A stretch of DNA of 64,000 nucleotides, taken from positions 22,418,859-22,482,858 of the forward strand of contig OY743184.1 in NCBI GenBank assembly GCA_963555705.1. Direction: 5' to 3'. The position numbers were made by a program, and so were the translations under genes. The notes under the pieces were generated by a model. The model had not been told where the DNA came from, ran no database searches, and worked only from the letters and a program-made list of their open reading frames with translations. This document shows positions 36,223 through 48,627 of this stretch, one piece after another. Source of the DNA: Ligustrum vulgare (Eukaryota; Streptophyta; Magnoliopsida; Lamiales; Oleaceae). Position 1 is the first letter of the stretch. Every line of letters starts with the position of its first letter.

Positions 36223-36511
36223 TTAATCAAAATGACAATCTGCAAAACGTGCAGTAAACAAATCAACTGTTAAGGGTTCAAGGTACCTAATGATGGAAAC
36301 TAAATCAAAATCAACATAGATCCCAAGTCTACGTTGGGGACCCATTTTGGTATGTTGTGGGGGGAGAGAATGGTACTTGGACAGCACAACCAAAATCCCT
36401 TAGCTGAGAAATATTTGGTTCATGACCAGATGCAAGTTGTAGAGGTGAGTATTGATAATAAGTAGTTGGTCTTATACGAATCAATGATGCAGCATGTAAT
36501 ATGACATGATC

Positions 36512-37531
36512 CTAAACAGAAGCTGGGAGTTTTGTTTTCATGAGTAGTGGTTTAGCAATTAATTGTAGACGTTTAATAAATGACTCTGCTAACCCATTTT
36601 GTGTATGGACATGAGCAACTAAATGTTCAATGACAATCCCAATGGACATGCAATACTCATTGAATCTCTGTGATCTAAACTCACCAGCATTATCAAGACG
36701 AATTGTCTTGATTGAGTAATTGGGAAATTGAGCTCGTAATTTTATTATTTGAGCATGTAGCCTAGCAAAGGCTATATTTCTTGTGGACAGCAAACAGACA
36801 TGTGACCATCTAGTAGAAGAATCAACTAGTACCATAAAATAACGAAATGGTCCACATGGTGGGTGTATCGGCCCACATATATCTCCATGAGTCCTTTCTA
36901 AGAAAGTTGGAGATTCAACATTGACCTTTGTAGTGGAAGGTCTAATGACTAATTTCCCTTTCGAGCAAGCAACACATGAATAATCATTAGGTGAAAGAAT
37001 CTTCTGATTCTTTAAAGGATGTCCATATGAGTTGCTAATTATTCGACGCATCATTATCGCTCCAGGATTTCCATGTCTATCATGCCAAAGTATAAAAAAT
37101 TTTAAGTCCATGAACTTCGGGTTCGTGACGTTGTTTGATTCGACTTCTTTTATGGATTTATAATACATTTTAGAAGGAAGTGCAGGTAGCTTTTTCTTTT
37201 ATCTACTTCTGGTTAGATACAAAAGAAGTAATGCAAAGATATTCAATGTCGTTTTCTTGCATCGTTTCAATGTGATATCCATTACAGCGGATATCCTTAA
37301 AACTGAGCAAATTTCTTCTGAATTTTCTAGAATAGAGTGCATCGTTAATACAAAGCTGTGTATTATTTGATAAAATAATACAGGCTTTACCAGAGCCTTC
37401 AACGATCCTCGACGTGCCGGATATTTATTAACATTATTTTCCGCTAATGTTAAGTTCAGAAAATACTTTGTCTTCTGGAGAATTGTATGTGTTGTTGCAC
37501 TATCAACAAGACATGTATCTTTGCAATTCAT
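36512..37531 (-). pseudogene. element E protease and integrase
   Basis: 37531-37199 holds CLVDSATTHTIL, the copia retropepsin site. 37168-36512 holds the pre-integrase region (ILWHDRHGNPG, CVACSKGKLV) and the integrase core (HGDICGPI, FMVLVDSSTRWSH, RLDNAGEF, and VHTQNGLAESFIKRLQ for the Glu motif). A frameshift and stop separate the two, and another break follows 36512. Confidence 0.8.
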
Positions 37532-37949
37532 CTAAAATATAATCAAATGGATATTTTAGAAAAGTGAGTTTATGATCAGAAGAAGTTAAACATAATTTAA
37601 CATTAAATGGACAATTCATATTAAGATTTCAAAACAACAACAATATCGTGACTTTCTGATAAATCAAACTAATCTATATTTTCCAGTGCGTCAGTATAAA
37701 AATCAGAGACATCTAAGTGTGTCCTATTAAATGGACAATCAGCAAAATTTGTCTCTATTTTTTCTTTTCTTTTAATCGACTGTTGGTAAAGGTCCACAAG
37801 GTGTTTTTCCGTACGACAGGTACGTGACCAATGCTCTTTCATACCACATCGGAAGCAACTTTCTTAGTGTTTCTGTTTGAGTATGTTATTTTCATTTGCC
37901 TTGTGCCTTTTAATTATGTGGCCATGTTGCTGATGATTTTGTTGATGAT

Positions 37950-38664
37950 TTTATCCGAAATTCTTTCCATGTCCACGTTCTTGTTCATGTCCGTGTCCAC
38001 GTCTACGTTCGTGCCCATGGCCACGGCCACGTCTATATCCATGTCTATTTCTTGATATAGCATTTGCTTCAGGAAAAGCAGTACCACTTTCCTCAGGAAA
38101 TGGTACAGAACCGGTTGGATGTAATCCGTGATTTTTCATCAACAATTCATTATTTTGTTTGGCTACTAAAAGGCAAGATATGAGTTCTGAGTACCTTTTA
38201 AAACTGAGCTCATGATATTGCTGCTGCAGGAGCACATTTGAGGCGTGAAAGGTGGAGAATGTTTTTTCTAATATATCTGCATTAGTGATCTTTTCTCCAC
38301 ATAAATTCAATTTTGAACCTATTCTGAATAGTTCAGAATTGTACTCACTTAAAATCTTGCAAACGAAGGTGCATCCATTCATAACGGACTTTTGGGAGGA
38401 CTACAGTCCTCTAATGGTCAAATATATCTTTTAAGTTTTTCTAGAGTTCTTGTGGATCCTTCACAGTGAGATATTCGATTTTCAATCCGTCATGAAGGAA
38501 AATAAGTGCTTTTGCACGATCCTACAGGGATTCTTTGTTTCCTTCTTTTTTTGTTTCTACAAGACCTTTTGAAATAAGATGGATCTCGACATCTAGGATC
38601 CATGATAGATAATTTTTCCCGGATAAATCGAGTGCAATGAACTCGAGTTTTGTGACGTTTGCCA
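37950..38664 (-). pseudogene. element E gag with GHGR-rich tail
   Basis: Begins at 38664 with MANVTKLEFIALDLSGKNYL, typical copia gag, with stops near 38520 and 38450. 38382-37951 continues with FRIGSKLNLCGEKIT, LEKTFSTFHASNVLLQQQY and YSELISCLLVAKQNNELLM. The C-terminus is a Gly-His-Arg repeat tract (38050-37955), a likely RNA-binding tail, encoded by a short DNA repeat. Confidence 0.8.
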
Positions 38665-39324
38665 TTAGGATAACTATTCAATCAAATAGGAAACATGATT
38701 AATTCCTTGAAAAATATCAGTAAAGAATCAATGACATGATTTCTATATCGAGTTTTTATTCTTCTGGAATATTAATTATAATTCTAAGTTGTTGCAGCAA
38801 TAAAACAAAATTTTGAAATTGCTATGTGCAAATCTAAGTTGTGGTATCAATTAATCAAGATAACAATTATCAAGAATAAATTAACAAATGATTAATATCT
38901 ATATTGAGAGTAGCATTAACAAAAGATTATTCAAAAATTGCATTTCAAGAATTGTGCGGTATGTATGTAACCATGTAAGATATGTTTAATCATTACATTT
39001 CTTGAAATTGTGATTTTAGTTTTCAAAAAGAAAAATAACTTTTTCTTTTGTAAGTGCACTTTATTATTGGAATGATGAATTGATAAGATTATAAATTCAT
39101 CTTTTTAGAAAATACATAAAATGTGATCTCATTTAAACCATATATTTGATAGATCAACTAAGTAAGCATCAACATAATTAACAATACATATAGTCGAAAG
39201 ATCGACTATACAGCTATCAATAAGATTTAGGATTAATTTCTGTGTATAAAGTCGAAACTGTGTAGGTATCAGTATAATTTAAAACATCCTAATATGAAGG
39301 TATAATAAGAGCATAAATATTTAA

Positions 39325-39575
39325 AAATCCAGTAGAACCAACTATATAAATGGTAATGTAATTTCCATATTTGAAACTAATAGAACCAACCATAATAAAA
39401 CTGGTAGAACCAACCATATAGGTGGTAGTATGATATACTTAAAAATGGTGAAATCAACCATGTAGGTGGTAGCATAATATAATTAAAACTGGTAAAACCA
39501 ACCATATAAGTGGTAGCATGATATTCTTAAAATTGGTAGAACCAACCATGTAGGTGATAGCGTAAATAAAAGATA
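39325..39575. repeat. tandem repeats in element E leader
   Basis: About four diverged units of ~55-65 bp sharing ggtagaaccaaccatataggtggtag-type text (blocks near 39335, 39405, 39455, 39500 and 39545). They sit between the PBS and gag, in the 5' leader. Confidence 0.7.
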
Positions 39576-39649
39576 TTTAAAATTATTACCTTCTTTATAC
39601 AGATTGAATATTTGTTAACTCAGTTGGCTAAAATCTCGTACTGATAACG

Positions 39650-39858
39650 TGTTGTAAAACTACCAAAATATTAGAGAGAACAAAACTACCAAAATATTAG
39701 AGAGAATATAGAGATGGAGAGAATTTTTCTTATTCCAATTATGTGTTAAATGAAGAAGTGAAGCACCCTATTTATAGGGGGTAGATAATGGTATAATTGT
39801 AATAATATAAACTTTACATGGACATAAAGGTCATTCGCATTCAAGATATTTTATAACA
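39650..39858 (-). repeat. element E 5' LTR
   Basis: 209-bp region bounded by TGTTGTAAAAC (plus strand, left) and TTTTATAACA (right), with a minus-strand TATA box cctataaatagg (about 39778-39767). The left half has a direct duplication of aactaccaaaatattagagagaa. Short LTRs with a ttatcagtacgag primer region fit this copia group. With no second LTR, the boundaries are inferred. Confidence 0.6.
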
Positions 39859-40800
39859 TATTGCATATGTTGTAAAAATACAATGTCCCACAAAAATAAT
39901 ATAGTGAACAACAAAAAACATAACATGCGTACATAAGTTGTGGAAAATTTATAATTTCCTTTCTCCCTATAAGATTTCTTACTTGATCTAATATCCTTGT
40001 ATGAATAACATAAACTTTCTTAGTTGAGCTTACGATTAATTGATTTCTAAAAGTTGAAATGTTTACAATTTTGAAATTGTAAAATGAAATAAAGAGGTTA
40101 ATAGACATCCACATAATTATTTTATCGTACTATAAAAATTGGTACTAACTATCCTAATTCAATAATTGATATTTAAATATATTAAACAAATATTTCATTT
40201 CAAACAAATAAATTACGATCAAAATTTACCAAGCATTTTAAGAATAAAAGATTGAAGAAACTTAAATTAAATATTGCAATTTGTTAAATTTTAGCGTGAC
40301 AAACTTACATGCATTCCCTATATTTAAATGAACGTAACAAATAAGCAATATGAAATATAAATTTTAATTAAGTTCTATTGAATGTATATTTCAAATACAA
40401 TTAACTTTATATACAAAAAAATAAAAAAAATAAAATCATCTATTCATCTCAATTTATGAATTAGGGTTTAACCTACAAGACATAAGACTTTATCACTTAT
40501 TCGTATAGAATTGATTCTTCAAAAATAATTTTCTTTTCAATGTTCGTTCTCAACAACACATTATTTGAATACTTTGTACCAATTATACCCTTATTCAATG
40601 GTTTCAAATGCATTGTGACTTTTGTTTTTCAATAAGAAATAATTATTTTTGTACATCTTAAATAAACGTGTTAACCATTATCCATATTCTATTTTTAAAT
40701 AGAATGAGTTTGCTAACACCTTACATTTTTATTTTTGATAGAATTCAATGAACTAATTGTTAAAGTCTGTAATATATATTTTACAAATTGAGATTATTTT
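39859..40800. other. unassigned AT-rich gap
   Basis: Between element E and element B. No ORF, repeat or domain I can support. Confidence 0.5.
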
Positions 40801-42062
40801 TGAAAATTTGAGGTTGTCTAACTTTTAATAATGGACTGTTACAGATATGTCTGAACAGTAACCAGTTAACAGTAATTCGTTAAGTTTGTTTAGCGCAGTA
40901 CCAGACGAATCTTGCTCAGGAAGATTCGTCTGGATAGTAAAACGTAAACAATCAGAATAAATTGTGTGGAATAGTAAATAGACAAGAACACAATAATTTG
41001 AGCTTAACATCGAAAAAAACCCTAACAGGAAAAACCCACGGTTCGCATCCTGGGAACAAAAACAAATCACTATAAAAAGAAAGAGTTTACACAGATCAAT
41101 CTAAACTACAGGATAAATCTACGCATAGACTTTATCAAACATCCAAGAAATAGATCACTCACTGAACCTTCTGTGGCATGTAATGTGAGCTGGCGTCCCT
41201 CCAATCTTCAGTAGTTTTCTTTGACTCTCCAACACTTTTCAGCAACACGAACTCCCGTTCGATCTTGATCCAAACCTCTCGTTTGATCTTCAAGCTGAAA
41301 TTCTTTCCTCCTCTAAGTGATTGAATCCTCCTCCCGGAGTATTGAAGTCACAACACAATTGAAGCTTTAATTATATTTGCACCATACAAAAATTAAGCTT
41401 CAAGACTTCGAAAGTGGACTTGTATTTTTGTAAGCACCACACGGATTTCTTATTCTACATGTCACACAAAAAACGTCCCCTTTTTCTTCTCTTTATAGTG
41501 CAATTAGGTTTTCTTGATTCCCAAGTTTTCCTTATTGCATAAGATCTCTACTACCTGCAAAACATGGTAGAGATAATTAGTAAAAGGTAAGATAGTTATC
41601 CTTAAATAAATCTTACCATGAATAATGATAATGATAAATCATAGAAGACCTTACCATTTATCAATCAAGTGATAAACCTTGATATTTATCACCATATTTT
41701 CAGCCCCTATGAATATTCTTCACAATCAAGATTTTCGACCTTATAAACTTACCATATGCAAAGATAAGATTAAAAATATTCTTAACCATATCAAGAAGAC
41801 ACTTACCATATCTTGAATAAGCTTGAATATCAAGAATAAACACAAAATATATCACAAGATAATCACATCAATATTTCGAGATTATGATCAAATTATTTTC
41901 TTGATCCTTATCTTTCCAAAAATGTTTTTCTCGAAAATAAATATTTGCATAACTTAATTAAACTTAATAAATTACTAAATACACGTATTTAGTAATTAAA
42001 TCAAGTTTCATTAAATTACACATTCGTGAAAAATAGGAAATGCCAATAATATAAAATTAACA
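40801..42062 (-). repeat. element B 3' LTR
   Basis: 1262 bp, the same family as 16459-17747. At 40901-40933 it has a perfect 13-bp inverted repeat (CCAGACGAATCTT, 7-nt loop, AAGATTCGTCTGG) and at 40842-40853 the dyad CAGATATGTCTG. Confidence 0.9.
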
Positions 42063-42411
42063 ATCTCCCCCTATGGCTTTTTCTATTTTTCCGAAACCAT
42101 CATCTTTTTATGATCACAAGAAATCAATTAGCTCCCCCTATCAAAAATATCCCCCTCAAGATAGACATCAAGATAAACACAATCAATAAATGTATGTAAA
42201 GCAATCAACACATAGAGAGCATAAAAAAAGATGATATCCAAAATGCTACTCCCCCTTTTCGGTGAAAGAGAAGAAGCCAAAGTATCACAAAACCCACATT
42301 AAAAATTTCACAATCTAAATTCGAACAAGAGAACAAAAGTGTTAAGTCAAAACATGATAACAATGATTTCAAATTACTGAAAATAAGTAGATGAGACTAG
42401 CAGGGTTAAGA

Positions 42412-43519
42412 TCAGTCTAGAGTCTTCCTTTGCTTCTTAGAGGCAGGGAGCTTCTTGGCTGCAACCTTCCTCTTTTCTTTGGCTTCCACAGGAGCCACAT
42501 TTGTTGAAGACCCACCAAGTAATTGATCAAGCGTGTCTTCAAGACGTTTAACACGCACACTGAGTTCAGATATGTCTACTTTCATCCCAGCATTCCCTGC
42601 TTCCAGCTGACCAAGCCGGGCATCTTTATCAGCTGAATCCGGATTTCCAGCACTAGTCTCATCCATAACCTGCTTCTTGTGACCCGTCTGCATCTCCAGA
42701 GTCTTTCTCTATCTGGCCCTATTTAACACTTTGGGGGTGATCACCAGATCATCTTCCAGTGTTTGGATACCCTGATCATTCAAAAATTGTGAAATAATCC
42801 AAGGATAAACCAACAAATAAGTATTCCCTTGTCTAGGACCACTTCTCGAGACCCTTCCAATGATAGAATTCCAGATTCGGGCAGCAAGGTCAATATTTCG
42901 TTTGGTCCCCAGCAGAAAAAGAGTTCTAGCAGATTCCCTCTTAAAACTCGAGTCATGGATGAGTTGGTCAAAATTTGCTTTTAAAATTTTGTGAAGTATT
43001 TGATACTTCTTTGACATTTCAAACCTAGGCAATTGTTTTAACCCCTTCACTGGCCATGTGATCTTTCCCCCCGACAACTCCATAGCAATTTCATCATTAG
43101 GGCTTCCATAGATTCATCCTCATCAGCCACATCGTCATTAAGTCCTAACCACTTTCTAAGTTCTTTTGCTGAAATCTTAATTAATTGTCCTCTAACAAAA
43201 ACTGAAATGGTAAAAAGGCATTTTTTGGAGTTATAGTCAATGAGGATGTTGACATAAAATTCCTTGACCAGAGTCTCATTAATCTCCCCCTTACAATCAC
43301 TCAATTTTTTCAATCCAAAGTGTGACACTATATCATCAATCTCAAAGTAATCAAATTCACCTACAATTACTCTAGACTCATAATGCAACCGTTTACCCGA
43401 AATATGTTTTTGGAAATCAGTGTATGCTTCAGACGACCAATGTTTGAAATTGAAGGGGGTAAACATACCTCTTGCTGTCTGCATGGGGGTGCAGACGAAT
43501 GAAGAAACATCAAACCTGG
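42412..43519 (-). pseudogene. element B extra ORF, C-terminal part
   Basis: Minus-strand counterpart of 14328-16100 residues ~240-590, in pieces: 43484-43047 (VGEFDYFEIDDIV, VRGQLIKISAKELRKWLGL), 43083-42709 and 42693-42412 (coiled coil and KRKVAAKK tail). A frameshift near 43090 and a stop at about 42709 disable it. The gypsy-type insertion cuts it at 43519/53225; the N-terminal part lies at 53225-53876. Confidence 0.85.
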
Positions 43520-46503
43520 TATAGCGATCCAGAATTTTTATGCAATAAATAATTATTTTAATATTTAGAAAATTGTGTCGCTACTATTTCATTTATTATT
43601 TTGAAGTTAACGCCGCGACGAATTCGTCTAGCCAAGTCAAGAAATATCGAATTTGTTCGATTTTAAATTAAAATCCGAATTTCTAAAATTATGTTATTTT
43701 AATTATTTATTCAAAGTATTATTTCAAAATTATATTTTCAGTCCGAAAATATATCTGTTTTAAATACGCTTCCTAATCGAAGTTAGTCAATTTTCTAAGC
43801 CATAGCCACCACCCACAAATTCCTTTTCAGCTCCATTATTATCAGCATCAATCCATAGCCACGAACCTTCATTATATTAAACCATAATTGTACAAGCAAA
43901 GCATCTTCATCATTATCATCATCTACCCCATCTTCATTTCAATACTCATGGCACAACTCACACTTCCATGTACTTAGATTCCACAATACAATATATATAA
44001 GCATACATCTTCATCACCACCACCGGATTTCCACCACTGCCCAAATCACCCTTTTTACACCATCAGTCCACTGCAGCACTTCAATCATAACCAAAACACC
44101 CAACTGCCATCAACCAATCGAGTCTCTGACCAACTCCAATTCAGTGCCAAAGCCCCAAATCAAAATAAAACCCAAAACAAAAACCAAGAATCAATTTACC
44201 CATAGCACTTACCTCGAACTCCAATCAGTTTTGACCGGAGTTCCACCGGAAATCGCATCTCCAAACTCAGCCTCCAGTGTCTAGGTTTCACATCAAATTC
44301 GCTCCAAATCGATAACCAATTACTGAACCAGAACAATACCTCTACCGCCGACTGATTGACCGGTTTTTCGCCGGAAAGTCGCGAATTCAAAACCTAGGTT
44401 ACACTTCGATTTCGCGCCTAACCTCGCACCTGAAACCAAATCAAAACTTCCACCCTTTTCCCGTCGCTCGCCACACCTTACACCTACGATTCGCCGGCGT
44501 TCCACCGGCTGTAAACCGGAATATTCCTCCCTCCCTTCTCTGCGTTCTGAAACGAATGTGAGTAGAGAGAGAGACGGAGTGCGTTTTTGACAGAGAGAGA
44601 GAGAACGGATCTGAGGATATATTTTTAAGTTTTTCAGAAATTTGCACTTTGGTCCCTACGTTTTCTGAATGATTTAAATCAGTCCCTACAGCTTTGAATA
44701 GTTTATTTCAGCCCTTTTAAAGTTTTAATGTTATTTCAAATCAGCCCCTCAAGTTTTAAAAAGGTTTTATTCAGTCCTTTTAGCTTCAAACTTATCATTT
44801 CAGTCCCTGCTGATTTACTTTTAAGCTCAAGTTTCAAAAGTATCAATTTTAGTCCCTCAACTTTTCAAAGATATTCATTTTAGTCCTTCAACTTTCAAAA
44901 CATCAATTTTAGTCCTCAAATTATAATTTATCATTTTGAACTATATATTCGATAGACTAAAGTGACTTATTGGCTAAGACGAAGCGTACGGAGAATTTAA
45001 AGAAATTGAAGTCATTCCCGCTCAACTTTGCACTCGTCGGATTTAAGGTAGACTCGCACTTATTAATTGATTTAAATTATGATTTCATATGAATGTCATG
45101 TGACTTGTGAAAGTCAATTTTTAAGAAAAGCAAGTATGTTGTTATGAAAGGTAAATATACCTTATGTTGTTATGAAAAGTAAGTATGTTTTTATGAAAAG
45201 AAAATATACTTTATGTTTTTACGAGAAAAGTAAGTATACCCTATGCTTCACGAAAATGTTTTTTTTGGATCATTGCTATGAAATCAATCTACCAAGATTG
45301 TTTTGGGTCCCATATGATAAGTTATGATATGTTAAGGGGACCGGAGTTTTAGTAGCGCTACACATAAGAATTCTTGCCACGAAGTTCGGTAACATTCTTG
45401 TGTCTCCTATGTTTATGAGGATTTGCCACGAAGTTCGGTAAAATTCCTGTGTTTCCATATGTTTATGAGGATTTACCACCTAAGTTCGGTAAAATTCCTG
45501 TCGCATATGTTTATGAGGATTTCGATCCTATCATATGTTATGATGCAATTGATCCCTATGAATTTCAAAAATTATGCTTGGTATACTTACTGTGATTTTA
45601 CTGTTATTATGATTTTACTGCATAAGAATTCTTGCCACCTAAGTTCGGTAAAGTTCTTGTATGTTTATGAGGATTTAAATCCTATCTTATGTTATGCTTT
45701 CAAAAGAAATTATGCTTGGCATAATTAAAATGTTTTTATAAGTATATGGTTTTCAAAGAGATGTTTTCAAAGAGATGTTTTCAAAGAGTTGTTTTCAAAG
45801 AGCTGTTTTCAAAGAGATGTTTTCAAAGAGATGTTTTCAAAGAGCTGTTTTCAAAGAGCTATTTTCAAAAGAGCTGTTTTCAAAGAGCTGTTTTCAAAGA
45901 ACTATTTTCAAAGAGATGTTTTCAAAGAGCTGTTTTCAAAGAGCTATTTTCAAAGAGCATATGATTTGCAAAATATGTCCCGTGCTGTAATGCACAATAT
46001 GAGTTTTATCAAGAGCCGTTTATAAAGAAGCTCTATCAATGCCCGTTTTATAAAGAGCCGGGATTTATGTGTTTAATCATCTTATAAATTAAATTAATTT
46101 GCGATGAGTCTACTGAGTATTTCCCCCATGAAATACTCACCCTACTTTTTAACAGTTTTGCAGATTTCGGAGACGGTGGCGAGCGATGAATGATGGTGGC
46201 AATAATCGTTAAACGGTTGAAAGTTTGACGTTAATGATTTCCGTATTTTTTCCAAACAATCGAATAATTTAGAGAAGTTCATTTATTTGAGAAATTATGA
46301 CATTGTCAATTTCTTTACAAAATTAATGGTTCGATTTACTATTTCAAATGGTTTCATAAATGTTTTCAATTTTATCGGCCATTACAGTTTATTTAATGTT
46401 GCCAAAAATGAATTTCAACTATTTCTTCCGCAAAAATATTATTCGAAAAATTTAGACAGAAAATGACGTAGTGAATCGGGTATACGGAACTCGGGGCGCT
46501 ACA
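43520..46503 (+). repeat. LOG-element 5' LTR
   Basis: 2984 bp, TATAGCGATCC... to ...GGGGCGCTACA (first bases decayed from TGTAGCGACCC, as the solo copy at 54723-59252 shows). It contains many 'agtccctcaacttt'-style blocks (44650-44935), a short precursor of the 49-bp minisatellite (about 45120-45250), four 'aagttcggtaa' blocks (45376-45655) and a 14-bp minisatellite (45749-45960). Confidence 0.95.
45749..45960. repeat. 14-bp minisatellite, ~15 copies (5' LTR)
   Basis: Unit gttttcaaagagat/ctg-type, 14 bp, about 15 copies with one 1-bp slip. The partner array in the 3' LTR has 11 copies; the four-copy (56-bp) difference equals the whole length difference between the LTRs. The Phe-Ser-Lys-Ser-like frames it creates are not genes. 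Confidence 0.95.
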
Positions 46504-46506
46504 AGT

Positions 46507-46518
46507 TGGTATCAGAGC
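46507..46518 (+). other. LOG-element primer binding site
   Basis: TGGTATCAGAGC, a perfect complement to the 3' end of initiator tRNA-Met, three bases after the 5' LTR. Its integrity fits a mobilisable element. Confidence 0.95.
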
Positions 46519-47600
46519 TAGTCTGCGTTTCTGTAGACTGGTAAAATTTTCAAAAAGAATTTTCAAGAAATATTTTCCATTTTAAGATTTTTATTGATGA
46601 AGATTGCCACTGCCATCATTCGTTCCACCAACTCCGAGGTAAAGAAGTTTATGATGTTTAAAGTTATTTCAGTATTTCGAATACTCATTTTACTGATTTA
46701 TGAGAAAGAATGAAGAGTATTTCGGATACTTATGGTTTATGAGAAATAAGAATGTATTTCTTCGAAAATAATGATGTTATGCTTTGTCATAACTTATATG
46801 CTTTAATGTATGATTATGAAAAAAAAATTTAAGAAAAAAAACGAGTGTTGAGCATAATGGGAATAATATGATTTAAGAATGATTTTTAAATAATTTTTGT
46901 CCTCGAGTTAGAAATGATGAACCCTAGATGGACTTTGCATAATTGATTTTAGACATGACACTAAGTATGAGAAGTCAACGGAAAGGATTTGATTATATGT
47001 TCAGATTATCTATCGTTTAGATTAAACGAGAAATAGCAAGCCAGTTATGAAGTTGTGATAAGATGTTAAGATTATAAGTGATATGATTTTTTGAGATTTT
47101 TATGAGAAGAATTTTGAAGTTAGAGATTTAAAGATTTGGTTCTTAGTTTTTGGTATTTAAGTAATGGATATTATGTTGAGTAAATGAATTATGTCTCTAT
47201 GTTGAAGAGAAATTTATTATGAAGTTTGGCTTTGTGAATACATTTTGGGAATATGATTTGTGATATATATTTATAAGTATGAGTAATCTTTTGAGCCAAT
47301 TAAGGTATTGAAGGAAGTGATATTGTGATATTGAAAAATATGATTTGAAATTTTTATGTTGAGGAATTATGAATTGAATTATGGGATATTTTTGATGATA
47401 TTGAAGTGTTGGAATCGTTTTCAATATTTTTAGATCGTTGTGATTAAATGTGGAGTTATATGTTATTGTTAGTTATGAAATATACTTATGGTTTGAGATA
47501 AGTTCAAATTACAAGGGAAACTCTGCCTAGAATTTTTATCGTTTGGAATTAAGAGCATGATATGGTAAGCATCTACTAAAGGAATTAAGGTTAGACATGC
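46519..47600. other. LOG-element 5' internal region, non-coding
   Basis: Where gag should start there is only a short ATG reading at 46597 (MKIATAIIRSTNSEV) that stops quickly, then AT-rich text without domains. The packaging signal and leader probably lie here. The cargo transcript's 3' end would reach 47650. Confidence 0.6.
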
Positions 47601-47639
47601 AAGTTCATTTACATCACAAACGAGATTTAGTAGATGATA

Positions 47640-47973
47640 GCAGAGATTTTATTATTTTCTCATAAGGAGAACACACAAGAGTCACACTGGAAAGGAAATA
47701 CATGAAACACACAAAAGCAAACGAGAGAAGCATGGGATAATCCTCAAAATGAGAGATGTGTTTCCGGAGTAGCCGTATCCTACCACCTCTGACCTTTTGA
47801 GGAAATAAAGAAACCTTCAAAGAGGTGTGTTTCGAGAGTAAGAATACTCCGTAATCTACCACCTGGAACCTTTGAGGTACACACAAGATTTAAACATTAA
47901 GGAAATCCTAGTAAATGGAGGGGTGTCTCGAGAGTGAGAATACTCCGTACTCTACCCCCACCTATTCTAAGAT
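47640..47973 (-). other. LOG 3' flank: three diverged ~55-bp repeats and poly(A) signal
   Basis: Downstream of the LOG stop on the minus strand, a block reading about ggtagagtacggagtattct followed by cactctcgagacacacctc occurs three times (plus-strand positions about 47918-47965, 47822-47872 and 47755-47800). The minus strand then has AATAATAAAA (plus ttttattatt, 47648-47657), a plausible poly(A) signal. The repeats also have partial dyads (ggtgg...cacc). Confidence 0.55.
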
Positions 47974-48627
47974 TCAAAGAGTTAAATTTACATTAACCGG
48001 ACTCCATTTTCGCTTGATTCCCCTTCCTTGCGACCAATCTATCTTAACTCCTACTGGATCTTGTATTGAGATATATGACTGCAGCTTATCAAGTAGTTCA
48101 TCAATAGTAGGAGCAGAAATAAGAAGCCTTCTGGAAAATGGAGAGATGAATCCCTGTTCCACAGCATAATCCAGAAAGGTTAACAAACCATCAAAGAAAT
48201 TGTTAACATTCAGAAGCCCAATAGGCTTAGTATGGAGATCTAGTTGAGCCCACGAGGTAATGTTAAAGATTTCTTCTAAGGTACCAAAACCTCCGGGCAG
48301 GGCTATAAAGGCATCAGAACCATATAGCATACAAGTTATGCGTTCATGGATGGATAAGGTTTGAACTTCATGCCCTCGTGTTTTGCCTGCAACATCTACC
48401 AAAGGGACAGGTATGACACCGATTACTTTTGATTTCTCTGCAAGAGCAGATTGGGAAACACAACCCATTAGACCACTGCTACCACCCCCATACACAAGAG
48501 TGATACCTTTTTCCCCCAGTTTCTTTCCAAGATCTACGGCCGCTTCTAGATAACCGAAGCCTTTCCCCACTTTTGATCCACAAAATACACAAATAGTTTT
48601 GATCTGTCGAAGTTTTGGTGCTTCCAT
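47974..48627 (-). CDS. LOG: LONELY GUY-type cytokinin riboside 5'-monophosphate phosphoribohydrolase
   Basis: Intact 217-residue single-exon ORF from ATG 48627. LOG enzymes release active cytokinin bases from nucleotide precursors in cytosol or nucleus. Visible signatures: N-terminal ICVFCGSKVGKG (12-22), VYGGGSSGLMG (45-55, nucleotide-binding loop), HERI (94-97, with the conserved Arg), the hallmark PGGFGTLEE (111-119) and KPIGLLNV; length matches the family (about 200-230). It is plant-type but diverged. Plant LOG genes normally have introns; their absence suggests a reverse-transcribed copy. It lies antisense inside the young retroelement, with a minus-strand TATTTAAA-type TATA at about 48710-48702 and its own 3' flank. 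A LOG-family protein that is not a cytokinin enzyme is possible. Confidence 0.9.
   Translation of the reverse strand: MEAPKLRQIKTICVFCGSKVGKGFGYLEAAVDLGKKLGEKGITLVYGGGSSGLMGCVSQSALAEKSKVIGVIPVPLVDVAGKTRGHEVQTLSIHERITCMLYGSDAFIALPGGFGTLEEIFNITSWAQLDLHTKPIGLLNVNNFFDGLLTFLDYAVEQGFISPFSRRLLISAPTIDELLDKLQSYISIQDPVGVKIDWSQGRGIKRKWSPVNVNLTL

Larger units (their letters stand above)
35704..39858 (-). mobile_element. element E: truncated copia retrotransposon
   Basis: Minus-strand order: 5' LTR (39650-39858), PBS-like ttatcagtacgag (about 39647-39635), repeat-rich leader, gag (about 38664-37950), protease (37531-37199), integrase (37168-36512) and integrase C-terminus/linker (36222-35704), ending where element D begins. 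RT, RNase H and the 3' LTR are missing. Several stops and frameshifts. Confidence 0.8.

Noticed and set aside
44196..44647. Short minus-strand ORFs repeated at 50973-51424
   Set aside because: They lie in both LTR copies of the LOG element, so being duplicated is not conservation. No domain was recognised.
45746..46025. Overlapping ORFs with repeated Phe-Ser-Lys-Ser-Cys-Phe-Gln-Arg
   Set aside because: Produced by the 14-bp minisatellite read in all three frames; no start context or family.
47974..48627. Bacterial contamination as the source of the LOG gene
   Set aside because: The gene lies between two near-identical plant LTRs with a target duplication, has a plant-type LOG sequence and a eukaryote-like TATA box, and no bacterial ribosome site.
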